Shown: positions 17,462 through 25,070, numbered from the stretch's first letter. The stretch: 64,000 nt of DNA from VXOI01 sp965261945 (GCA_965261945.1 CBDHEF010000002.1:1674001-1738000); one strand, 5' to 3'. Program-made: numbers and translations. Notes: a model not told the origin generated them from the letters alone.

Positions 17462-17906
17462 ATGCCCGACGTCAAGCCCGTCCCCGACGGGTACACCGCG
17501 ATCACTCCCTGCCTTATAGTCGAAAACGCCGCCGGATTCATGGACTTCCTGACCAGCGCCTTCGGAGCCGTCGAGCGCGTCCGGATGCCCATGCCCCAGG
17601 GCGGCATAGGCCACGCCGAGGTCGAGATCGGCGGCGCCGTCCTCATGCTGCTCCGACGCCCTGCCGCCCGAGTACCCGCCCACCCGCAGCCTCATACACC
17701 TGTACGTGGAGGACTGCGACGCCGTCCACGCCCGGGCCATGGCCGCCGGCGCCACCTCCGTAGCCGAGCCCGCCGACCAGTTCTACGGCGACCGCCTGGC
17801 CAGAATCACCGCCCCCCACAACAACCAGTGGTCCATCTCCCCCCACATTGAAGACCTGACGGCCGACCAGATCGCCAACCGCCTCGCCGCCCTGGGTGAG
17901 TGCTAG
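17462..17906 (+). pseudogene. Frameshifted PhnB-like VOC (glyoxalase fold) protein
   Basis: The first frame (from ATG 17462) reads PDGYTAITPCLIVENAAGFMDFLTSAFGAVERVRMPMPQGGIGHAEVEIGGAVLML, which is the N-terminal half of the PhnB/YP_006918814-type VOC domain. The matching second half, SLIHLYVEDCDAVHARAMAAGATSVAEPADQFYGDRLARITAPHNNQWSISPHIEDL, lies in another frame. The frames meet at about 17649-17653 (CTGCTCC), where removing one C gives MLSDALPPEYPPTRSLIHLYVED, the expected family sequence. The 148-residue full length would be normal. It is either a broken gene or a sequence error. Confidence 0.65.
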
Positions 17907-18898
17907 GCCGGGAGCCTAATATCTGGCTGCACCTCTGTGGTTCCATCAGTTTCCGAGGTGCCCCAAGCGTTACTCGCCCCGACGTTTCGATCAAGATAAG
18001 GACGCCTTTCTTCCAATAGCTTCAGCTGCTCACTTGATCTTCGGATCCCGATGTTAGTGTATGCGGACCCGTAATTCGTAATAAAGGCCTCCAACATTGG
18101 CTTCCGATTGCTCTCACGAGCGCCGACATGATAAAAGTGCTCTTGAGTTGATACAGTGAATTCGCTCCAGAGCGCTTGCAGGAAGTGATTTTCCCTATGC
18201 TGATTGCTGTGCCAAGTAGAGAGCATAAATCGGGCACTGGTGTTCTTCAACTCACCGTGTAGTAGCAACTCAGAACATGCACCCCAATCTTGGTAGTAGT
18301 CAACGTGTCGTCCAACGTATGGAGGATCACAATAGATGAAATCACCAAAACCTGCCTTTTGGATCGTAGCTTGGTAGTCTTGGCACACAAATTGCCAGTC
18401 GAACAACTGAGATGCGTCGTAGAATCTTGTAACTTGATTGACAATTTTTGTAATGTATGCGGGTGCGAACCGCTGTGGCTTATGCCCAAACGGAACGTTA
18501 AATTTCCCTTTTTTATTGAATCGAATTACCCCATTAAAGCAAGAGCGGTTTAAGAACAGGAAATCCAGCGGGTTACCCGTTGCGTTGAATCGTTCTCTAA
18601 TAAAGTAATAGTGTTCTTGTCCGTGTTTGGAGAGAAGTTTGCCTTCGTGTTCGAGGAACCTCCTAGTCGTTGGCCCATCTATTTCACCGTCTTTTACTGC
18701 CTGATAAAACCGGATTAAGTGAGGGTTGGTGTCCGCTAGGAGCGCCCGTTTGGGCCTGACATTCAGCGCCACAGACCCAGAACCTAGAAATGGTTCAACC
18801 CAGAGCCCGCCGGGATTGCGGTCGATACACCTCAAAATCATCGGGATCAGCTTGGTTTTGATTCCCTGACACTTAATGGGAGGGACTAGGACGCGCAA
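17903..18898 (-). CDS. EcoRV-type adenine-N6 DNA methyltransferase (D12 class)
   Basis: This 331-residue protein has the D12-class layout: LVPPIKCQGIKTKLIP at the N-terminus, motif I WVEPFLGSGSVALNV (~residues 33-47), ADTNPHLIRFYQAVKDGEIDG, LDFLFLNRSCFNGVIRFNKKGKFNVPFGHKP, and motif IV YCDPPYVGRHVDYYQDWG. These blocks match M.EcoRV as I know it almost position for position, including EHFYHVGARESNRKPMLEAFITN near the end. It should methylate adenine in GATATC and protect host DNA. Translation starts at TTG 18898, with GGAGG five bases upstream, inside the 3' end of the nuclease gene (13-base overlap). The gene is more AT-rich than its neighbours, suggesting transfer. Confidence 0.9.
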   Translation of the reverse strand: MRVLVPPIKCQGIKTKLIPMILRCIDRNPGGLWVEPFLGSGSVALNVRPKRALLADTNPHLIRFYQAVKDGEIDGPTTRRFLEHEGKLLSKHGQEHYYFIRERFNATGNPLDFLFLNRSCFNGVIRFNKKGKFNVPFGHKPQRFAPAYITKIVNQVTRFYDASQLFDWQFVCQDYQATIQKAGFGDFIYCDPPYVGRHVDYYQDWGACSELLLHGELKNTSARFMLSTWHSNQHRENHFLQALWSEFTVSTQEHFYHVGARESNRKPMLEAFITNYGSAYTNIGIRRSSEQLKLLEERRPYLDRNVGASNAWGTSETDGTTEVQPDIRLPA

Positions 18899-19749
18899 AC
18901 TTGCCTCCTTATCCGGCGCCGAGGGGTCTTAAGTACGACATCACCTACCTCACCGCCACGATAGCGAACAAATTCGACTAGGTTTCGGATAGGGCGGGTC
19001 TGGCCATTTGAATCCTTTAGCACGATGTTCCCGTAGTTCATCCAATAGTCATCAAACCATTCCTCTCCAAGCTTCGAGAACATTCCGTTACCAGAAACAA
19101 TGTCGTTGATATTGGCTATGCTTCCGATGTTCGCAGTATTACCACTACCGCTCTTGTCGCTGGCGATGGTCCACTTTTCCTGCACGAAAAATTGAAAATC
19201 CCGAATGACGGAAACTATTGACTTCAAATTATCTAGTTGGACAATTTTCGTTTCGTCAACATCGCTCTCTTGACTCCTAGAGTATATAATCCCTAGGCAA
19301 TAGTGCCCTGCGTAGTCTTTGTAAGGAAATTGTATATTCTTGGCGCTACTGCGATTGGTGAAATACTCGCCATGCGAACCAAGAGTAAAGCCATTGCAGA
19401 AATCAGGATTGTCGTCGTGTCTGTATGTTGTCTTAAAGTCGACAGCAAACTTCAAATCTGGATCGGTTGTCTTGACAAATGAAATGTCGGGATAGTAGTT
19501 TTGATGATCAGCAAGGATCATTCCGAACCCATACTCTTCTGCGAACGCTAGAAGCTTCGGCAACAAATGGATTTCAAGTATCTTTGATACAATTTTCGTG
19601 TCCGATGAGATTGTATAAATGCTACGATAAACGTCAATAAAGCCCTTGACAGTCCACTGACCATCATCAGTTCTGATTTCGTTGCCCAAGTTTTCTATGA
19701 GCCCCTGGAGGGCTCCTAGGAAAGCTGCTTTCTCTCTTTCTTTATTCAC
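18886..19749 (-). CDS. EcoRV-like type II restriction endonuclease
   Basis: From the GTG at 19749 the protein has 287 residues. The catalytic set of EcoRV is kept with identical spacing: E59 (KILEIHL, EcoRV E45), D88 (NYYPDIS, D74), D104 and K106 (FAVDFKTTYR, D90 and K92). The DNA-recognition loop GSGNTAN (residues 201-207) matches EcoRV GSGNTTN, flanked by EKWTIASDK and IGSIAN, and EEWFDDYWMNY aligns with the EcoRV ending. The expected site is therefore GATATC, cut bluntly. An in-frame extension to 19875 adds 42 residues with no counterpart in EcoRV. It precedes and overlaps its methylase, and is AT-rich. Confidence 0.9.
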   Translation of the reverse strand: MNKEREKAAFLGALQGLIENLGNEIRTDDGQWTVKGFIDVYRSIYTISSDTKIVSKILEIHLLPKLLAFAEEYGFGMILADHQNYYPDISFVKTTDPDLKFAVDFKTTYRHDDNPDFCNGFTLGSHGEYFTNRSSAKNIQFPYKDYAGHYCLGIIYSRSQESDVDETKIVQLDNLKSIVSVIRDFQFFVQEKWTIASDKSGSGNTANIGSIANINDIVSGNGMFSKLGEEWFDDYWMNYGNIVLKDSNGQTRPIRNLVEFVRYRGGEVGDVVLKTPRRRIRRQVCAS

Positions 19750-20072
19750 AAGGATCGCTCTGGGGCAATTCCACCGCCCAGCAAATGCTGAATACCGTCT
19801 ATCTAGCCTATGCGCGAATAAGCCTCGGCCTTTAGTGCAAAAATAGTAATAGAATGACTGGTACACAGAATGCAACCCAAATACTTACCGAAAGAAACTG
19901 TATAGGCGACTGGAGAGCAAGTCTACTAGCGCGATTCTCTGGTGCCCCGCCCGCCACCAAACCAGTGCCCACCCGATTATCAGCAAGCTGCTGCTCCACC
20001 ACCCACCGGCCATCTGTCCCCTCCACCGTGCCCCAACACATCCACCCCGTCGCGCCAACCCGCCACCCCGCA
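19750..20072. other. Spacer upstream of the restriction gene
   Basis: The part up to 19875 stays open in frame with the nuclease and could be a longer N-terminus; it is AT-rich like the nuclease gene and should hold its promoter, but I cannot fix one. The rest (19876-20072) returns to the high GC of the chromosome and shows no gene, so the boundary of the transferred segment probably lies at about 19900-19930. Confidence 0.45.
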
Positions 20073-20450
20073 TCACCCCGTAACATACGTGTGCGTAATA
20101 ACCTCCCACACGTGCCCGTTATCGCACTCGAAGTAGAACCCGCGGCCCCCGTGGTTGTGGTTGATCTCCCCGTCCGTCCGCGAGCGCGGCCCGCTGCCGA
20201 AGACCACTCCCTCGTCCCTGATCCGCTGCAGGATCGCGTCGAACTCCTCGTCGGAGGACAGGAAGGCGTAGTGGTTGGAGCGGGGGTTGTCCGAGTCGTC
20301 GAAGTCCAGCGTCAAAACGTCGTTGACCTTGACCGGCGCGAAGTGCCCCCAGGGGCCCTCGTACTTCAGCCCGAACAGGCGGGCGATGAACTCCGCGGAC
20401 TTAACCTTGTCGTAGGCCGGCACGATCGTGTGGTCTAGCTGCAAAGGCAT
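20073..20450 (-). CDS. VOC (glyoxalase/dioxygenase fold) family protein
   Basis: The protein of 125 residues starts at ATG 20450 with GAGGACC upstream. It carries the metal-ligand positions of the vicinal oxygen chelate fold: LDHTIVPAYDK (first histidine), SNHYAFLSSDEEFDAIL (second histidine), and GGRGFYFECDNGHVWEVITHTY (C-terminal glutamate). The chain covers two beta-alpha-beta-beta-beta modules, so it probably works as a dimer. The reaction cannot be named. It lies just downstream of a tRNA gene on the same strand. Confidence 0.82.
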   Translation of the reverse strand: MPLQLDHTIVPAYDKVKSAEFIARLFGLKYEGPWGHFAPVKVNDVLTLDFDDSDNPRSNHYAFLSSDEEFDAILQRIRDEGVVFGSGPRSRTDGEINHNHGGRGFYFECDNGHVWEVITHTYVTG

Positions 20451-20501
20451 GGTGGTCCTCCTCAAAACGGCTTCGTTCATCGGGAAGTGTGGGGAAGGAA
20501 G

Positions 20502-20573
20502 TGGGCCCGGCTGGGATCGAACCAGCCACCAGTCGGTTATGAGCCGACTGCTCTACCACTGAGCTACGGGCCC
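20502..20573 (-). tRNA. tRNA-Met (CAT)
   Basis: The reverse strand folds into a full cloverleaf of 72 bases: acceptor GGGCCCG, D-arm GCTCAGTGGTAGAGC, anticodon stem GTCGG with loop CTCATAA (anticodon CAT), and T-arm GCTGG with loop TTCGATC, ending in discriminator A. The 3' CCA is not encoded. The T-rich identity of the loop fits elongator methionine; an Ile2 (lysidine) tRNA cannot be excluded from sequence alone. Confidence 0.93.
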
Positions 20574-20666
20574 TCACACCTAGCTTATGCCCCGCCTTTT
20601 CGCGGTGTCAAGGAATGGCGTCGCGGCGCCGATTGTCTTGGCCGATGCCGCGCGGACTGCGCGCGC

Positions 20667-20945
20667 TTACCGCAGTTTGACGGCGGTGCCGTAGGCCAGA
20701 ATCTCCGACATTGCCTGGCTGATGACGCTGGTGGTGTAGCGCACGTTCAGTACGGCGTCGGCGTTCAGTTGCTCTGCGTCGCCAATCATCAGCCGCGTCG
20801 CTTTCGCGCGGGCCTCAGCCAGCATCTCCATGTAGACGCCCACCACGTTCCCGCCGCTCAAGACCAGCACTATGTTTCCGGTCACCAGACCCAGAATCTC
20901 AACGACCTCTCGCCCGGGTACGCTCTCGGTGGTGCTGACTATCAT
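20667..20945 (-). CDS. YbjQ-like (UPF0145) protein
   Basis: This 92-residue protein (MIVSTTESVPGREVVEILGLVTGNIVLVLSGGNVVGVYMEMLAEARAKATRLMIGDAEQLNADAVLNVRYTTSVI) matches the UPF0145/YbjQ family, which forms ring-shaped oligomers and has been described as possibly heavy-metal-binding; its real function is not known. Length is close to the normal ~105. GGGGAG lies nine bases before the ATG. The 5' end, including ribosome site and first codons, is duplicated just upstream (20966-21007). It follows the CoA-transferase pair with four bases between the preceding stop and the duplicated start. Confidence 0.85.
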   Translation of the reverse strand: MIVSTTESVPGREVVEILGLVTGNIVLVLSGGNVVGVYMEMLAEARAKATRLMIGDAEQLNADAVLNVRYTTSVISQAMSEILAYGTAVKLR

Positions 20946-21007
20946 GGATCTACTCCCCTCGCCTTGGTACGCTCTCGGTGGTGCTGACTATCATGGATCT
21001 ACTCCCC
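20917..21007. repeat. 42-base perfect direct repeat duplicating a gene start
   Basis: Copies at 20917-20958 and 20966-21007 are identical (GGTACGCTCTCGGTGGTGCT...CTACTCCCC), separated by seven bases. Each carries the stop codon TAG, the GGGGAG ribosome site, the ATG and the first ten codons of the YbjQ-like gene. The outer copy encodes a 14-codon peptide, MIVSTTESVPRRGE (20950-20994), that ends inside the ribosome site region of the main gene. Confidence 0.85.
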
Positions 21008-22411
21008 CAGCCCCAGCCGCTCGCGGTAGTCCGGATCCCACGCGGCGATGATGCCCCGCTTCAGCGCCTCCTGTTGCGGCGTAACCGGCGACGGCTCCCC
21101 GGCAGTCGGCACGGACGTGATGACCACGTCCTCCAACAGTTGCTGATACGCGGCCTCCGGCACGCCCAGCAGGTCCTTCAGCGCTGGCTCGTTGTGCTGT
21201 CCGAAGGCCGGCGACGGCCCCTGGATGTGCAGCGGACTCTTGGAGAACTTGTAGGGACGGCTCAGGAACAGCCGCTCCCCCAGCTTGCGCTCCGGGGGGT
21301 ACTGTGCCCGCTCCAGGAAGTTGCGGCTCTTGAAGTGGGGGTCGTAGTGGATGTCCCGCCCCGTCAGCACCGGCCCCGACGGGATGCCCACCGCCTGCAG
21401 CGCGTGCATTGTGTCATACCGGTCGCGGGTGGAAGTCCAGGCGGCGATGATTTCGTCCAGCCCGTCGTGGTTCTCCCGCCGCCCGATGACCGAGGCGAAC
21501 CGCTCATCGGAGGCCAGTTCCGGCTGTCCCATGACGTTGCAGAAGGCCCGCCACTGGGCATCGTCGCCCACCGACAGCGTGATCCACTGGTCCTGGCCCG
21601 CCGCCGGGTAGCAGCCCTGCGGCGCCCGCCACGGGTGGCGGTTGCCGATGCGCCCGCCCTCGCGCCCGTTGGCGATGGCGTCCAGCACGTACTCCGACAG
21701 GAACATCACCCCGGCCTGGTACATTCCCATGTCCACCCACTGGCCCAGTCCGGTCCGGCTGCGGTAGCGCAGCGCCGCCCCGATGGCGAACAGCGCCGTC
21801 CAAGTGGAGAGGAAGTCCACAAACGACGCCCCGGCCTTGGCCGGCCCCTCGCCGGGGTAGCCGGTGACCCAGCAGTGCCCGTGGGTGGCCTCTTGCGTCG
21901 TGGCTTGCGCCGGGTAGCCGGAGTAGGGCCCGTCGCCATGCCCATAGCCGGTGTTCGACACCAGGATTACGTCGGGCCGCAGCTTGCGCATATTGGGGTA
22001 GTCCAGCCCCCAGCTCCGCATCACCCGGGGCGTGAAGTTCTCCATCACAACGTCGGAGACCATCACCAGCTCGCGGAACAGCTCCCGCCCCCGCTCGTCG
22101 GTCATGTCCAGCGTGATGGACTGCTTGCCCCGGTGTATCAGGTTGTAGGTCGAGGGCCGGTTCCACCAGTCCTCGCCCGCGTCGTTCTCCGCGAAGACGC
22201 CGGAGTAGCCGCCCGTCCGCGTAACGTCGGGCCGCCCCGGCCCCTCGACCTTGATGACCTCGGCGCCCATGTCGGCCAGCAACCCGCCGGCATAGGGAAG
22301 CGCAAACACATACGTGGAGTCCAGTACCCGGATGCCCTCAAGTGGCAACTTTCTCGTTCCCTCCCCCCCAGGGGGAGGACTGAGGTGGGGGTGAGAATCT
22401 GGTGTGGTCAT
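20999..22411 (-). CDS. CaiB/BaiF family (class III) CoA-transferase
   Basis: This 470-residue protein has the family III CoA-transferase N-terminus LEGIRVLDSTYVFALPYAGGLLADMGAEVIKVEGPGRPD, the mid-region RGKQSITLDMTDERGRELFRELVMVSDVVMENFTPRVMRSWGL, and the catalytic aspartate in GASFVDFLSTWTALFAIGAAL. It moves CoA between acyl-CoA and a free carboxylic acid in the cytosol. Residues 7-18 (HPHLSPPPGGEG) are encoded by a copy of the dispersed repeat, so the natural start may be later. It begins directly after the TGA of the paralogous upstream gene (TGAATG), so the two may form a heteromeric enzyme. The substrate is unknown. Confidence 0.88.
   Translation of the reverse strand: MTTPDSHPHLSPPPGGEGTRKLPLEGIRVLDSTYVFALPYAGGLLADMGAEVIKVEGPGRPDVTRTGGYSGVFAENDAGEDWWNRPSTYNLIHRGKQSITLDMTDERGRELFRELVMVSDVVMENFTPRVMRSWGLDYPNMRKLRPDVILVSNTGYGHGDGPYSGYPAQATTQEATHGHCWVTGYPGEGPAKAGASFVDFLSTWTALFAIGAALRYRSRTGLGQWVDMGMYQAGVMFLSEYVLDAIANGREGGRIGNRHPWRAPQGCYPAAGQDQWITLSVGDDAQWRAFCNVMGQPELASDERFASVIGRRENHDGLDEIIAAWTSTRDRYDTMHALQAVGIPSGPVLTGRDIHYDPHFKSRNFLERAQYPPERKLGERLFLSRPYKFSKSPLHIQGPSPAFGQHNEPALKDLLGVPEAAYQQLLEDVVITSVPTAGEPSPVTPQQEALKRGIIAAWDPDYRERLGLGE
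22359..22395 (-). repeat. Dispersed repeat inside the 5' end of a CoA-transferase gene
   Basis: The G-rich repeat (read on the minus strand CTCACCCCCACCTCAGTCCT then CCCCCTGGGGGGGAGGG) lies in frame at codons 6-18 of the CoA-transferase gene starting at 22411. Confidence 0.65.
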
Positions 22412-23635
22412 TCAGATAGCGTCCGTCTGCCGAAGCACGGTCAGTTCCTTCATAGTGTAGCCCAATCCATCGACGTATATCTCCCGGTTGTGCTGGCCCA
22501 AAGTTGGAGCGGGCATGGTGTACTGGTAAGGAGTCAGCGACAGGTTGAACAGCGCCGCCGGCGCCTTGATCTTCCCGATGACCGGGTGGTCAACCTCGCG
22601 GTAGAAGTCCCGCGACTCCAGTTGCGGGCAGTCGGCCAGCTCCGAGGGAGTCTGTACCAGCCCGAACAGCATCCGCGAGCGCGCCGCTTCGGTGAACAGC
22701 TCCCACTTGCCCCGCTCGCTGATGGACTCCAGCACGATGCGGTCCAACTCCTCGCCGTTGCGGTTGCGCTCGGCGGTGTCGGTGAAGCGCTGCTCGTGCA
22801 GCCTGGGGTCCCGGAAGAAGTTGGCGATGGTTTCCCAAGTGGCCCCGCCGCCGGTCTGCACGATAATCCAGCCATCCTCGCAGGCCATGGGGTGTCCGAA
22901 ATTGCTGCCCGAAGCCCGGCGCCGCGGCTGCGTCGCCCCGATGAACGGATACATCGTCTGCGTCGCCATCATCGTCGAGGCCACGCACTCGGTGATGGAC
23001 ACGTCGATGTGCTGCCCCTCGCCGGTGTTGCCCTGCATGAACAGCGCCATGGCCGTGGCCGCCGCGCCGTTCAGCCCGCCCTCGTACTGCGCCTGGAACC
23101 CGCCATGCTTCAGAGGCTCGCGGTCCTGCAAGCCGCTGATGCTCATGATCAGCCCCATGGCGTAGTTGACGATCTCCTCGCCGGCATACTGGCTGTACGG
23201 CCCGGTCTGCCCAAAGGGCGTGATGGAGGTCAGCACCAACCCTGGGTTGATGGCCTCCAGCGCATCGTAACCCAAGCCCAGGCCGGTCAGGTACCCCGGC
23301 CGGTAGCTCTCGACAACAACATCAACGTGCGGGATCAGCTCCTTGAAGAGTTGACGGCCCGCGCCCGTTTCCAGGTTCAGGGTCGCGCCCTTCTTGTTGA
23401 GGTTCATGGCCAGGAAAAACAGGCTCTTCTCCGGGTGCGGGTCGTCGCCGAAAAAGGGAGGCATCCGGCGCAGCGCCGCTCCGGTTGGCGGCTCCAGTTT
23501 CAGCGTCTCGGCCCCATAGTCGGCCAGCAGGCGCGCGCAAAACGACCCGGCAATGTCCTCGCTGAGGTCCAGGACTTTCACGCCGTCCAGGGGCCCATGG
23601 CCCAGCGGCGGCGGAAATGTTGCTTCATCGGTCAA
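22412..23635 (-). CDS. CaiB/BaiF family (class III) CoA-transferase
   Basis: The protein has 407 residues, the normal size of the family. It opens GPLDGVKVLDLSEDIAGSFCARLLADYGAETLKLEPPTGAALRRM and continues with NLNKKGATLNLETGAGRQLFKELIPHVDVVVESYRPGYLTGLGLGYDALEAINPGLVLTSITPFGQTGPY, both signature blocks. The catalytic Asp position is less obvious here: the matching segment reads GGFQAQYEGGLNGAAATAMALF, with Glu/Gly around the site, so this paralogue may be a non-catalytic partner of the downstream enzyme. The genes touch (TGAATG), supporting a heterodimer. The substrate is unknown. Confidence 0.87.
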   Translation of the reverse strand: MTDEATFPPPLGHGPLDGVKVLDLSEDIAGSFCARLLADYGAETLKLEPPTGAALRRMPPFFGDDPHPEKSLFFLAMNLNKKGATLNLETGAGRQLFKELIPHVDVVVESYRPGYLTGLGLGYDALEAINPGLVLTSITPFGQTGPYSQYAGEEIVNYAMGLIMSISGLQDREPLKHGGFQAQYEGGLNGAAATAMALFMQGNTGEGQHIDVSITECVASTMMATQTMYPFIGATQPRRRASGSNFGHPMACEDGWIIVQTGGGATWETIANFFRDPRLHEQRFTDTAERNRNGEELDRIVLESISERGKWELFTEAARSRMLFGLVQTPSELADCPQLESRDFYREVDHPVIGKIKAPAALFNLSLTPYQYTMPAPTLGQHNREIYVDGLGYTMKELTVLRQTDAI

Positions 23636-24143
23636 GGCAAAATACCCCGGCGGTTAGGGTGAGCGGTCGGCAGTTGCGCCGCCCCGCAGATTGTAGCGAA
23701 AGCAATGGAGCGCGGCAACGCTTGGCGGGCGCAGTACCGGGTCTTTTCGCTGTTCCCTCTCCCTCCGGGGGAGGGTTAGGGTGGGGGCGTCCCCGCTGGT
23801 AAGGGGACATTGTGTCATTCCGTGATTTCTCCCTCACCCCAACCCTCTCCCTCAAGGTAGAGGGAGAATTAAAAGACCCTGGAGCGCAGCGCGATGGGTT
23901 ATCCAAAAGCAGTACCGGCAGATTCCCAACGATTCCCAACCTGGAAGGCAGCAGGGCAGGCCAAGTTTCTCAAACGCAAAGTTCCGTTGTAAATGCACTT
24001 GCTTCTGGCGCTCCTTGAATGGGCGAGCATCCGGCTGAATCTGTCAAATTCTATCAACCGGAGATTTGTTCTTCCTCAATATGTCTTTCACAGTTGAAAT
24101 TGAGCCGAAACTTTCGCCCGGAGTGCTTGTCGCTAGTAGGGCA
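23636..24143. other. Intergenic region with a MITE-like element
   Basis: Apart from the element at 23739-23880, no gene or RNA is recognised in this stretch. The region 23882-24143 between the element and the PfkB gene stop shows no coding pattern. Confidence 0.5.
23739..23880. mobile_element. MITE-like element, copy B
   Basis: This copy of about 142 bases runs from GGGTCTTTTC to AATTAAAAGACCCT. Internal order is as in copy A: TGTTCCCTCTCCCTCCGGGG, GAGGGTTAGGGTGGGGGCGT, CCCCGCTGGTAAGGGGACAT, TGTGTCATTCCGTGATTTCT, then CCCTCACCCCAACCCTCTCC and CTCAAGGTAGAGGGAG. The long match to 6563-6711 outside the terminal repeats shows common descent. Confidence 0.65.
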
Positions 24144-25070
24144 TCACTCTCCGAAATGTCCCCGCAGCGTCCGCTCGTACTCTTCCTGCGAGTAGCTGTA
24201 AGTCTGCGTGCCGTTGACCTGCACAGCGTAGTAGCCGCAGACTGCGCCCATCTGCACTGCGCGTTTCGTGTCGGCGCCGGTGGCCAGACCCTTGATCAGG
24301 CCACCGCGGAAGGCGTCGCCGGCTCCGGTTGGATCAACCGCATCGGTGGGGACTACCGGGACCGACTCCAGCGAATCTCTGGAATTCAACTCGGCCCCCT
24401 GCTCGCCCCGGGTCACTACCAGGTGATCCACCATTCCCGCCAATGCGGGCCGGGAGAGGCCGGTGCTGCTGAAAATCAGCCCCAGCTCATAGTCGTTGCA
24501 GATGAGCAAATTGGATTGCTCAATGCACCGCCTCAGTTTCTGTGGCTCCCACATGGGGAGCGACTGCCCGGGGTCAAAGATGGTGTAGATGCCCATTTCG
24601 TGGTGCTTTGCGGTGAATTCCATCATGTCGTCAATGTTGCCGGGGGCGACGATGGCGACGGTGTCCGACGGGTCTGTGCCTTCGTAGCTGAAACCAGCCT
24701 GCTGCTTCATTGCGCCCGGGTTGAAGCCGGTAATCTGGTTCCCATCCAGGTCTGTGGTGATATAGGCCCCTGCAGTAAGTTCCTCGGCCACCACTCGCAT
24801 ATCGCCGGTGCCGATTCCGCACGACTCCAGCCACTCGAAATAGCGGTGGTAGTCGCTGCCCACAGTGGCCACGATGCGGGGTTTCTCGCCCAGCAGCGAC
24901 AGCGAATAGGCGATGTTCCCAGCGGTGCCGCCGAAGTTTTCGCTCAAGCTGTTGACCAGGAAGCTGACGTTGATGTTGTGAAGTTGGTCGGGGAGAAAGT
25001 GGTCACTGAAGTGGCCCCCGAAATTCATAATGCGGTCGTAGGCCATGGAGCCGGATACCAGAATATCCAT
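24144..25070 (-). CDS. PfkB family carbohydrate/nucleoside kinase
   Basis: The protein has 308 residues and starts at ATG 25070 with AGGA upstream. It shows the ribokinase-family N-terminus MDILVSGSMAYDRIM, the sugar-binding FGGTAGNIAYSLSLLG (signature 1), and DAVDPTGAGDAFRGGLIKGL (signature 2, with the anion hole GAGD and catalytic aspartate). Such kinases phosphorylate sugars or nucleosides with ATP. The SENFGGTAGNIAYSLSLLGEKP layout resembles adenosine-kinase-like members, but the substrate is not decided. It lies downstream of, and on the same strand as, a DUF192 lipoprotein gene. Confidence 0.87.
   Translation of the reverse strand: MDILVSGSMAYDRIMNFGGHFSDHFLPDQLHNINVSFLVNSLSENFGGTAGNIAYSLSLLGEKPRIVATVGSDYHRYFEWLESCGIGTGDMRVVAEELTAGAYITTDLDGNQITGFNPGAMKQQAGFSYEGTDPSDTVAIVAPGNIDDMMEFTAKHHEMGIYTIFDPGQSLPMWEPQKLRRCIEQSNLLICNDYELGLIFSSTGLSRPALAGMVDHLVVTRGEQGAELNSRDSLESVPVVPTDAVDPTGAGDAFRGGLIKGLATGADTKRAVQMGAVCGYYAVQVNGTQTYSYSQEEYERTLRGHFGE

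Noticed and set aside
16916..17519. Repeat protein (RFDTRPST units)
   Set aside because: The unit length changes from 24 to 23 bases, so no single frame keeps a repeating peptide, and no ribosome site precedes it.
20502..20573. tRNA-Met as attachment site for the nearby restriction-modification island
   Set aside because: There is no integrase, and no partial copy of the tRNA 3' end was seen at the island edges.
20978..23662. A very long plus-strand open frame (894 codons)
   Set aside because: It is the antisense of the two CoA-transferase genes. High GC removes stops on the opposite strand; the translation has no family motifs and no ribosome site.
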